NCBI GenBank assembly: GCA_028291485.1
Contig: JAQGHZ010000074.1
Span: 1-5,682, forward strand
Reading direction: 5' to 3'
DNA: 5,682 bases
Origin: Rubritepida sp.
Lineage (GTDB): Bacteria > Pseudomonadota > Alphaproteobacteria > Acetobacterales > Acetobacteraceae
Positions within the stretch are counted from its first letter, which is position 1; every line of letters begins with the position of its first letter. The position numbers and the translations under genes were made by a program. The notes beneath the pieces are model-generated. The model was not told the origin of the DNA. It did no database searches and saw nothing but the letters and a program-made list of their open reading frames with translations. Shown piece by piece: positions 1-5,682 of the stretch.

Positions 1-287
1 TCCGGCGCCTTGTAGATCCGGCGCAGCAGCAGCACCTCGATCAGCACGCCCACGCAACCCACGATCAGCGCGGCCACGACCACCCCGCTCCAGAAGCCGA
101 GATGGCCGCGCGGAAGATTGGTCACCAGCGTCCAGGAAAGGTAGGCGCCCAGCATGTAGAGGCTGCCATGCGCGAAGTTCACGATGCGCGTGACGCCGAA
201 GATGACCGTCAGCCCCGAGGCGACCAGGAAGAGCGAGGAGGCCGAAGCCAGACCGCTCAACCCTTGGACCAGCAGGTTTTCGAGCAT
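1..287 (-). CDS. livH: Branched-chain amino acid-type ABC transporter permease, LivH family (partial, 3' end beyond the left edge)
   Basis: This is an inner-membrane permease subunit of a Liv-type (HAAT) ABC importer, which passes substrate delivered by a periplasmic binding protein. About 95 of the roughly 290 residues usual for the family are present. The start MLENLLVQGLSGLA is followed by a hydrophobic helix (about 10-31), the family hallmark GLTVIFGVTRIVNFAHGSLY (25-44), a second hydrophobic stretch to about 56, and a third at about 66-88 ending in a basic LLLRRIYKAPE. The NFAHG segment is characteristic of LivH/LivM permeases. The ATG at 287-285 is the only ATG, GTG or TTG in this frame after the stop of the upstream gene, which supports the start. 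The Shine-Dalgarno is poor. It lies 101 nt downstream of the binding-protein gene on the same strand and is probably co-transcribed. Family is certain; the transported substrate is unknown and need not be an amino acid. Confidence 0.93.
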   Translation of the reverse strand, partial: MLENLLVQGLSGLASASSLFLVASGLTVIFGVTRIVNFAHGSLYMLGAYLSWTLVTNLPRGHLGFWSGVVVAALIVGCVGVLIEVLLLRRIYKAP

Positions 288-388
288 TATCTGGGCGGCC
301 GATTCAGATGTCCGCGCCCATCGTCGGACGGTCGCCGCCCGGCCGCTTCCTCTGTCCGCGCCTGCGGCGCTCCCACCATCGGACGGGG
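288..388 (-). other. Intergenic spacer with two repeated inverted-repeat units between binding protein and permease
   Basis: These 101 nt separate the binding-protein stop from the permease start and hold no gene. The 10-mer TGTCCGCGCC occurs twice, at 309-318 and 353-362. Each copy is followed by CGGAC (325-329 and 380-384), which can pair with the GTCCG of its own copy. Within the second unit GCGCC-TGC-GGCGC (358-370) forms a perfect 5-bp stem with a 3-nt loop. No T-run follows in the direction of transcription, so it does not look like an intrinsic terminator. A structured spacer behind a binding-protein gene commonly protects upstream mRNA or lowers permease expression, but that role here is an inference. 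Confidence 0.4.
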
Positions 389-1603
389 CTAACCCTGCGG
401 CCGCAGCGTCCGCACCACCTCGTCGGCCGGCAGGTAGTTCCGGCCGTCGGCGTAGCGCCAATCCACCATCACACCGCGGCCGCCGCGCAGCGCCGTCTTG
501 CCGACATAGGCGCCCATCGTGGCCTGGTGGTCGATGGCGCGGAACTCGGTCTCCGCCTCGCCGAAGTGCCCGGAGAAGGTCAGGCCGGACATGGCGTCCA
601 CCATCGGGTCGGTCTCGGTGGAGTTCGCCTTCTTCAGCATGGCGACGATCGCGGCCACCGTATCCGCGGCGACGATGCTGCCGAGCTTCGGCAGTTCGTT
701 GAAGCGACGGCGATAGGCGTCGCGGAAGCGCGCGTGCGCCGGGTTGTTGATCTCGGCCGCGGGATAGCCGGTGACGATCCAGCCCTCCGGCGCCTCGTCG
801 CCCAGCGGATCGAGGTATTCCGGCTCGCCGGTCAGCATGGAGACGACGGTGCGGCGCTCGAAGAGCCCGCGCGTGCTGCCCTGGCGGACGAAGTTGGTCA
901 GATCCGGCCCGAAGGTGACGTTGAAGATGGCCTGCGGGCTGGCACTGGCCAGCGCCTGCACTGTCGCGCCGGCGTCGATGCGGCCGAGTGCGGGGAACTG
1001 CTCGGCGATGAAGGTGGTGCCGGGCTTGGCGCGGGTCAGCAACTCCTTGAACCAGCGCACGGCGGACTGGCCGTATTCGTAGTTGGGCGCGACGGTCGCC
1101 CAGCGCATCGGCGGCAGCTTGGCCGCCTCCTCCACCAGCATGGCGGCCTGCATGTAGGTGCTGCAGCGGAGCCGGAAGGTGTAGCGGTTGCCGCGGGCCC
1201 AGACGAGCGCGTCGGTCAGCGGCTCGGAGGCCACGAAGAGGCGGCGGTTCTGGTTCGCGAAATCGCCGAGCGCTAGGCCGACATTGGACAGGAAGCCGCC
1301 GGCCAGCAGGTGCACGCGCTCGTTGTTGAGAAGCTCGCCGGCATGGCGGACCGCGTCCTCGGGCTTGCCGGCGTCGTCGCGGAAGACGGTCTCGATGCGG
1401 CGGCCGTTGACGCCGCCGGCGGCGTTCACCTCGTCCTGCACCATGGTCCAGGCGTTGCGGTAGGGCGTGAGAAAAGCCGGCTGGGCCGAGTAGGAGTTGA
1501 TCTCGCCGATGCGGATCGGCCCCTCCTGCGCCAGGACCGGCGGTGCGGCCAGCGTGGCGGCGGCTCCCAGAAGCGCTGTGCGGCGGGGAAGCGCGAAAGT
1601 CAT
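389..1603 (-). CDS. ABC transporter periplasmic substrate-binding protein, LivK/type 1 periplasmic-binding family
   Basis: This periplasmic receptor captures a small organic solute and delivers it to a Liv-type ABC permease. From the chosen start it has 404 residues, normal for the family. An N-terminal signal runs to about residue 25: RR at 7-8, a hydrophobic core, then PPVLA before QEGPIRIGE. The RR pair makes Tat export possible, but Sec is equally plausible. The mature part opens with strand IRIGEINSYS (30-39), then the family segment DEVNAAGGVNGRRIE (57-71) and FRDDAGKPEDAV (74-85), typical of lobe I of Peripla_BP_6 proteins. No lipobox cysteine is present. I chose ATG 1603 over ATG 1657 because it has GGAG seven bases upstream and puts the signal peptide at the N-terminus. 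The adjacent permease and acyl-CoA oxidation genes suggest a carboxylic acid ligand, such as a dicarboxylate or aromatic acid. That is inference; the LivK family also binds amino acids and amides. Confidence 0.92.
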   Translation of the reverse strand: MTFALPRRTALLGAAATLAAPPVLAQEGPIRIGEINSYSAQPAFLTPYRNAWTMVQDEVNAAGGVNGRRIETVFRDDAGKPEDAVRHAGELLNNERVHLLAGGFLSNVGLALGDFANQNRRLFVASEPLTDALVWARGNRYTFRLRCSTYMQAAMLVEEAAKLPPMRWATVAPNYEYGQSAVRWFKELLTRAKPGTTFIAEQFPALGRIDAGATVQALASASPQAIFNVTFGPDLTNFVRQGSTRGLFERRTVVSMLTGEPEYLDPLGDEAPEGWIVTGYPAAEINNPAHARFRDAYRRRFNELPKLGSIVAADTVAAIVAMLKKANSTETDPMVDAMSGLTFSGHFGEAETEFRAIDHQATMGAYVGKTALRGGRGVMVDWRYADGRNYLPADEVVRTLRPQG

Positions 1604-1794
1604 GGCGGGGCTCCGGATTGCTGGCCGCATCCAAGCAAGCGCGGCCGGATGCCGCAATGCGAAATGCCGAAAATCAGCGCTTTACGCGCGAGCCCGGCGA
1701 CGCCAGGTGCCGATACCACATCGCGATGGCCGCACGAGCGCGTCGGCGGAAGGCCCGAAGACCTCCTCGCCGCCCGCGATGCGCGCGGCCCGCG
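1604..1794 (-). promoter_or_regulatory. 191-nt gap likely carrying the promoter and leader of the transporter genes
   Basis: No gene is supported here. It is the largest gap in the window and separates the oxidation genes from the transporter genes, so a transporter promoter is expected in it. The stretch around 1650-1690 is less GC-rich than the rest. A weak sigma-70-like pair, TTGCGG (1657-1652) and TTGGAT (1634-1629) with a 17-nt spacer, matches the consensus at only about half the positions, so I do not call it as a promoter. Three related short motifs (ATGCCG at 1649 and 1664, ATGCG at 1657 on the plus strand) recur at 7-8 nt spacing. Two alternative 6-bp inverted repeats lie between 1623 and 1652. 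No terminator with a T-run is visible after the stop at 1795. Confidence 0.35.
1611..1614 (-). promoter_or_regulatory. Ribosome binding site of the substrate-binding protein gene
   Basis: On the minus strand GGAG is followed by CCCCGCC and then ATG at 1603, a spacing of seven bases. This site decides between the two in-frame ATGs: the upstream candidate at 1657 would add 18 residues in front of the signal peptide. Confidence 0.7.
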
Positions 1795-2940
1795 TCACGC
1801 CGCCTGGACGAGGCCCCCGGCATCGGCCAGGGCACGGAGGTGATGATCGGTGTCGCCGAACATCGCCTCGTTCACCGTCAGTCGCTTGAAGTAGTGGCCT
1901 GCGCCGTACTCCATCGTCATGGCGATGCCGCCATGCAGCTGGATGCTCTGCTGTCCCACGAAGCGCTGCGAGCGGCCGATCTGCGCCTTCACCGCGTGCA
2001 TGTTGCGGCGGCGCTCGCCCGGCTCGCTGCCCTGGGCGGCCATGGTCGCGAAAAAGGCCATGCTGCGCGACTGCTCGAGCGCCACCAGCATGTCCGCAGC
2101 GCGGTGCTGCAGCGCCTGGAAGGTGCCGATGACCTTCCCGAACTGCTGGCGCGTCTTCATGTAGTCCAGCGTCATGTTGTGGACGACCTCCATGGCGCCG
2201 ACCGCCTCGGCGGCCAGGGCCGCGATGGCCTCGTCCACCACGCGGTCGAGGATCCCAAGGCCGCCCTCGGGCTCGCCGAGCACGGCATGGGCGCGGGCGT
2301 TGGTGAAGTCCACCTCGGCCGCGCGGCCGCCATCGACGGTGCGGAAGCCGCGGACATCGACGCCCGGCGTCTTGGCCGAGACCAGGAACAGGCCGATGCC
2401 GCCCTTGTCGCGCTGACCGCCGGAGACGCGGGCGGAGACGACGAACCAGTCGGCCGTGTCGCCATGCAGCACCATGCCCTTGCGGCCGGTGATGGCGTAG
2501 CCCTCGCCGTCCTTCTTCGCCGTGGTGGTCACGTCGAAGAGGTCGTAGCGCGACTGGCGCTCGACCTGGGCCAGCGCCATCAGCGCCCCGCCCGAGGCGA
2601 CTTCCGGCACCAGCTCGGCCCGCAGCGCCGCATCGGCGCCGTGGCGCAGAAAGCCGCCGCCCAGCACGACGGTGCTGAACCAGGGCTCCAGCGTGATGTG
2701 GCGGCCCATCTGCTCGGCAACGAGCATCGTCTCCTCGGGACCGCCGCCGAAGCCGCCGTCATCTTCCGAGAAGGGCAGGCCGAGCAGGCCGAGCTCGGCG
2801 TACTGCGCCCACATCTCGCGGCTCCAGCCGGTCTCGCTTGCCATGTAGGCCTTGCGATTCTCGAAGCCGTACTTCGCGGTCAGGCTCTTGCGGACGCTGT
2901 CCTGCAGGAGGGACTGGGACTCATTCAGATCGAAATCCAT
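1795..2940 (-). CDS. pimD: Acyl-CoA dehydrogenase, pimeloyl-CoA dehydrogenase small-subunit type
   Basis: This 381-residue protein has the acyl-CoA dehydrogenase fold and most resembles the small subunit of pimeloyl-CoA dehydrogenase. That enzyme introduces the alpha-beta double bond into medium-chain dicarboxylyl-CoA esters in the cytoplasm using FAD. Visible landmarks are the start MDFDLNESQSLLQDSVRKSL, the N-terminal domain segment GLLGLPFSEDDGGFGGG (51-67), the middle beta domain (about 120-220), TRQQFGKVIGTFQALQHRAADM (263-284), and QLHGGIAMTMEYGAGHYFKR (334-353) of the FAD-contacting C-terminal domain. Signature 1 is degenerate: E127 and D133 remain, but the usual GS before the Asp is RY. 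No glutamate sits at the helix-G base position, and the C-terminal loop reads FGDTDHH. It probably acts only with its partner encoded 6 nt upstream. The Shine-Dalgarno is weak, so translational coupling is likely. Subunit assignment by recognition; exact substrate uncertain. Confidence 0.85.
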   Translation of the reverse strand: MDFDLNESQSLLQDSVRKSLTAKYGFENRKAYMASETGWSREMWAQYAELGLLGLPFSEDDGGFGGGPEETMLVAEQMGRHITLEPWFSTVVLGGGFLRHGADAALRAELVPEVASGGALMALAQVERQSRYDLFDVTTTAKKDGEGYAITGRKGMVLHGDTADWFVVSARVSGGQRDKGGIGLFLVSAKTPGVDVRGFRTVDGGRAAEVDFTNARAHAVLGEPEGGLGILDRVVDEAIAALAAEAVGAMEVVHNMTLDYMKTRQQFGKVIGTFQALQHRAADMLVALEQSRSMAFFATMAAQGSEPGERRRNMHAVKAQIGRSQRFVGQQSIQLHGGIAMTMEYGAGHYFKRLTVNEAMFGDTDHHLRALADAGGLVQAA

Positions 2941-2946
2941 GTTCGT

Positions 2947-4149
2947 TCAGAGCCCCAAAAACGCTTTGGCCATGATGTTCCGCTGGATCTCGTTGGACCC
3001 CCCGTAGATGCTCTGCTTGCGCCAGTTGAAGTAGATCCCGGCGAGGCCGAAGGCCCAGTCGGGCGCGACGTCCCACTCGTTGGTGCCCTCGGCATCCGGG
3101 TCGCCATCGACCCAGGCATAGGGGCCGGCGGCCTTCATCAGCAGCTCGGACACGCCCTGCTGGATCTCGGTGCCCTTGATCTTGAGCACCGAGGTCGTGG
3201 GGTCGGGCTTGCCCGTTCCCGCGCGCTTGGTCTCGTTGGCGATGACGCGCATGACGGTCATCTCCAGCGCCTTGAGCTCGACCTCCATCTCCGTCACCTG
3301 GCGGCGGAACTCCGGGTCCTCGATGAGCGGGCGGCCGCCATCCATCGTGTCCTTCGCGATGGTCTTCAGCCGGCGGATGCGCTCGCGCGAAGCGCCGACG
3401 CGGGCCTGGCCGAAGCGCTCGTTGCCGAGCAGGTATTTCGCGCAGTCCCAGCCCTTGTTCACCTCGCCGACCAGCAGGTCCGCGGGAACCTTCACGTCGT
3501 CGAAGAACACCTCGTTCACCTCGTGCCCGCCCTCGATCGTGATGATCGGGCGCACGGTGATGCCGGGCGTCTTCATGTCCACGAGGAAGAAGGAGATGCC
3601 CTCCTGCTTCTTCGCCGCGAAATCGGTGCGGGCGAGGACGAAGATCCAGTCGGCGTGCTGCGCCAGCGTGGTCCAGGTCTTCTGGCCGTTGATCACCCAC
3701 TCGCCGTTCTCGAGCACGGCCTTGGTCTTGAGGCCCGCCAGATCGGAGCCCGCGCCCGGCTCCGAGAAGCCCTGGCACCACCAATCGTCGAGGTTGAGCA
3801 TGCGCGGCAGGAAGCGGGCCTTCTGCTCGGGCGTGCCGAACTGGATGACCACGGGGCCGCACATGTTGATGTTGAAGCCGAGCGGCGAGGGCGCCGGCCA
3901 CATCTGCAGCTCTTCGCGGAAGATGTACTTCTGCGCCGGCGACCAGCCTGGGCCGCCATGCTCGACCGGCCATTCCGGCGCGGCCCAGCCCTTGGCGTTC
4001 AACTTCTTCTGCCACTCGACGACCATCTGCTTGGTCGGCGATTTGCCCGAGATCAGGTGCTGGCGGGTGGCCTCGGGCAGCTCGGCCGCGAGGAAGGCGC
4101 GGACCTCCTCGCGGAAGGCGGCCTCGGCGTCGGTGAAGCGGAGTTCCAT
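2947..4149 (-). CDS. pimC: Acyl-CoA dehydrogenase, pimeloyl-CoA dehydrogenase large-subunit type
   Basis: This 400-residue FAD enzyme catalyses alpha-beta dehydrogenation of an acyl-CoA and most resembles the large subunit of pimeloyl-CoA dehydrogenase. Landmarks are GWAAPEWPVEHGGPGWSPAQ (54-73), the first acyl-CoA dehydrogenase signature GFSEPGAGSDLAG (127-139), INGQKTWTT (153-161), helix G with GNERFGQARVG (242-252), and the C-terminal IYGGSNEIQRNIMAK (381-395). The residue matching the catalytic glutamate of medium-chain enzymes (IYEGT) is G383. E244 in the NER motif is the likely base, as in isovaleryl-CoA dehydrogenase and FadE26-like subunits. A segment at about 331-378 (AAGPYAWVDGDPDAEGTNEW and onward) replaces the usual QxxGGxG signature 2. 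The ATG at 4149 has GGAG eight bases upstream, overlapping the stop codon of the preceding gene. Spacing to both neighbours (11 and 6 nt) indicates one operon. Family is certain; the substrate class is inferred from resemblance. Confidence 0.88.
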   Translation of the reverse strand: MELRFTDAEAAFREEVRAFLAAELPEATRQHLISGKSPTKQMVVEWQKKLNAKGWAAPEWPVEHGGPGWSPAQKYIFREELQMWPAPSPLGFNINMCGPVVIQFGTPEQKARFLPRMLNLDDWWCQGFSEPGAGSDLAGLKTKAVLENGEWVINGQKTWTTLAQHADWIFVLARTDFAAKKQEGISFFLVDMKTPGITVRPIITIEGGHEVNEVFFDDVKVPADLLVGEVNKGWDCAKYLLGNERFGQARVGASRERIRRLKTIAKDTMDGGRPLIEDPEFRRQVTEMEVELKALEMTVMRVIANETKRAGTGKPDPTTSVLKIKGTEIQQGVSELLMKAAGPYAWVDGDPDAEGTNEWDVAPDWAFGLAGIYFNWRKQSIYGGSNEIQRNIMAKAFLGL

Positions 4150-4163
4150 CGGGGCGTCTCCTA
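4150..4163 (-). promoter_or_regulatory. Ribosome binding site overlapping the stop codon of the upstream gene
   Basis: The minus strand reads TAGGAGACGCCCCG before ATG 4149. The TAG stop of the bifunctional enzyme gene supplies the first G of the GGAG Shine-Dalgarno, which lies eight bases from the start. The overlap ties translation of the dehydrogenase to its upstream neighbour. Confidence 0.65.
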
Positions 4164-5682
4164 GGCCGCGCGCTTGGCGCCGAGGGTGGCGAAGGTGCCG
4201 CCCTCGGCCGCGAGCTGCTCGATCAGTTTGGCAGGCTGCAGATTCGCGTCGCCGGTCAGCTCGGCATAGTGCTGGAGGCGATCACGGACGTTCTTCAGCC
4301 CCATGCGGTCCGCCCAGAACATCGGGCCGCCGCGCCAGGCGGGCCAGCCGAAGCCGTTGCAGAAGACGATGTCGATATCGACGGCCCGGAAGGCCACGCC
4401 CTCCTCCAGGATGCGCGCGCCCTCGTTCACCATCGGCAGCAGCATGCGCTCCAGGATCTCCTGATCCTCGATCTGGCGGCGGCGGACCTGCATCTTCTCC
4501 GCGACATCGAGGATGACGGCCTCGACCTCGGGATCCGGCTGGCGGGTCCGCTTCTCGTCGTACATGTACCAGCCCTTGCTGGTCTTCTGGCCGAAGCGGC
4601 CCCGCGCGACGAGGACATCCGCGATCGGTGCCACCGTGCCGCGCGCCTTGCGGACCGCGGCGCCGATGTCGAGGCCGGCGAGGTCACCGGTCGCGAGCGG
4701 GCCCATGGCCATGCCGTAGGTCTCCATCACGCGGTCGATGTCCTGCGGTAGGCAGCCTTCCAGCAGGAGCTTCTCCACCTGCGGCGTGCGCTTGCCGGTC
4801 ATGCGGTTGCCGACGAAGCCGTCGCAGTTGCCGACCAGCACCGGCAGCTTGCCGATGCGCTTGCCGACTTCGGTGGCGGTCGCGATCGCGGCGAAGTTCG
4901 TCTTCGCGCCCCGCACATTCTCCAGCAGGCGCATGACGTTGGCCGGCGAGAAGAAGTGCATCCCGATGACCAGCTCGGGCCGCTCGGTGGCCGAGGCGAT
5001 CTCGTCGATGGAGAGGGTGGAGGTGTTGGAAGCGAGCACGACGCCGGGCCGTGCGAGCTTGTCCAACTTGGCGAAGATCTCCTTCTTCACCTCCATGTTC
5101 TCGAATACGGCCTCGATCACGAGGTCGGTGTCCTTCACGACATCGAGGTCGATGCTGCCCTTGAGGAAGGAGCGGCGCTTCTCGTACTCGGCCTGGCTGA
5201 GGCGGCCGCTCTTCACGGTGCGCTCCCAGTTCGCCTCGCAGCGCGCGAGGCCCTTGTCGAGCGCCTCCTGGCTCGTCTCCACGATGGTCACGGGGATGTG
5301 GTTGTTCGCGAAGTTCATCGCGATGCCGCCGCCCATGGTGCCGCCGCCGATCACGACCGCGTTGCTCACGGGAAGGGACTTGGTGTCTTCCGGCATGCCC
5401 GGAATGCGCTGCGCCTCGCGCTCGCCGAAGAAGACGTGGCGCAGCGCCTGGCTCTGCTCGCCGGCGACGAGGCGCTGGAACTGCTCGCGCTCGATGGCGA
5501 GGCCCTCATCGAAGCTGTGGGTCAGCGCGGCGCGGACGGCGGTGACGCAGCCCTTCGGGCTCTCCTGACCGCGCGTGCGCTTGAGCAGCGCGGCGGCCGC
5601 CGCGTCGAAGGCGGCGAGATCGGCGCCCTTGATCTTGTCCGTGCGGTGATGGGCCAGGGTGAAGCTGTCGCCCGCATGCTTG
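4161..5682 (-). CDS. Bifunctional enoyl-CoA hydratase/3-hydroxyacyl-CoA dehydrogenase, FadJ/PimF type (partial, 5' end beyond the right edge)
   Basis: This cytoplasmic beta-oxidation enzyme hydrates an enoyl-CoA and oxidises the 3-hydroxyacyl-CoA with NAD. The frame is open to the right edge, giving 506 residues. About 200 N-terminal residues, most of the crotonase domain, are missing compared with the usual ~700. Visible residues 1-95 are the crotonase C-terminus and linker (GLAIEREQFQRLVAGEQSQ, then HVFFGEREAQRIPGMPEDTK). The Rossmann domain starts with VIGGGTMGGG (GxGxxG at 112-117) and has E135 at the end of the second strand, favouring NAD. Active-site residues appear as SNTSTL, GMHFFSPA (catalytic His242) and LLENVRG (Glu254), followed by GFVGNRM. 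The second C-terminal 3HCDH domain carries GFGWPAWRGGPMFWAD. The ATG at 5396 is internal, not the start, because coding continues upstream without a stop. It begins the visible operon, 11 nt before the large dehydrogenase subunit. Equivalent to R. palustris PimF by context, so I give no symbol. Confidence 0.92.
   Translation of the reverse strand, partial: KHAGDSFTLAHHRTDKIKGADLAAFDAAAAALLKRTRGQESPKGCVTAVRAALTHSFDEGLAIEREQFQRLVAGEQSQALRHVFFGEREAQRIPGMPEDTKSLPVSNAVVIGGGTMGGGIAMNFANNHIPVTIVETSQEALDKGLARCEANWERTVKSGRLSQAEYEKRRSFLKGSIDLDVVKDTDLVIEAVFENMEVKKEIFAKLDKLARPGVVLASNTSTLSIDEIASATERPELVIGMHFFSPANVMRLLENVRGAKTNFAAIATATEVGKRIGKLPVLVGNCDGFVGNRMTGKRTPQVEKLLLEGCLPQDIDRVMETYGMAMGPLATGDLAGLDIGAAVRKARGTVAPIADVLVARGRFGQKTSKGWYMYDEKRTRQPDPEVEAVILDVAEKMQVRRRQIEDQEILERMLLPMVNEGARILEEGVAFRAVDIDIVFCNGFGWPAWRGGPMFWADRMGLKNVRDRLQHYAELTGDANLQPAKLIEQLAAEGGTFATLGAKRAA

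Noticed and set aside
358..370. The GCGCC-TGC-GGCGC stem as an intrinsic terminator behind the binding-protein gene.
   Set aside because: The stem is only 5 bp and no T-run follows in the direction of transcription.
308..1276. A 322-codon open frame on the plus strand opposite the binding-protein gene.
   Set aside because: It has the same composition-driven character and no recognisable domain, and the minus strand holds a complete binding protein with signal peptide and ribosome binding site.
1604..1657. A longer start for the binding protein at ATG 1657.
   Set aside because: It would place 18 extra residues before the signal peptide, and the ATG at 1603 has a well-spaced GGAG.
2921..4015. 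A 364-codon minus-strand frame overlapping the large dehydrogenase subunit.
   Set aside because: It is a shifted reading of the same DNA, with an Arg-, Gly- and His-rich product and no family motif, and the in-frame protein there is intact.
1543..4164. An 873-codon open frame on the plus strand, antisense to both acyl-CoA dehydrogenase genes.
   Set aside because: Its product is low-complexity and rich in Ala, Arg, His, Leu and Gly with no recognisable domain, while the opposite strand encodes two clear family proteins. Very GC-rich third positions remove stop codons from the antisense frame.
5394..5396. ATG 5396 as the start of a 411-residue stand-alone 3-hydroxyacyl-CoA dehydrogenase.
   Set aside because: The frame continues upstream to the window edge with no stop and encodes the crotonase C-terminus and linker typical of bifunctional enzymes, so the ATG is internal.

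Overview
The window reads as chromosomal DNA from a high-GC bacterium. A proteobacterium fits best, plausibly an alphaproteobacterium of the Acetobacteraceae/Roseomonas kind. The support is the very GC-rich third codon positions, the style of the protein sequences, and an RR-x-A-LL-type signal peptide on the binding protein. The taxonomy is an inference from style, not from a marker gene. Every gene I can support lies on the minus strand, so the region is transcribed from right to left.

Right block (5682 to 1795): three closely packed beta-oxidation genes. The first, cut by the right edge, is a bifunctional enoyl-CoA hydratase/3-hydroxyacyl-CoA dehydrogenase of the FadJ/PimF type. After 11 nt comes a 400-residue acyl-CoA dehydrogenase resembling the pimeloyl-CoA dehydrogenase large subunit (PimC). 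After a further 6 nt comes a 381-residue partner resembling the small subunit (PimD). The large subunit keeps the recognisable active-site elements; the small one has lost several. This suggests a heteromeric acyl-CoA dehydrogenase. The spacing suggests one operon.

Left block (1603 to 1): after a 191-nt gap comes a secreted type 1 periplasmic substrate-binding protein of the LivK family. After another 101 nt, which hold repeated GC-rich inverted repeats, comes the first third of a LivH-type ABC permease running off the left edge. The rest of the transporter (LivM, LivG, LivF types) would be expected beyond that edge.

Taken together, the window suggests uptake of a small organic acid by a Liv-type ABC transporter, and CoA-ester beta-oxidation by a pim-like enzyme set. 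The characterised relative is the Rhodopseudomonas palustris pimFABCDE operon for dicarboxylic acids and benzoate-derived pimeloyl-CoA. The substrate itself cannot be read from the sequence. I see no RNA gene, mobile element, CRISPR array or clearly novel system. The most interesting points are the asymmetric dehydrogenase pair, the direct pimF-pimC-pimD order, and the structured gap between binding protein and permease.
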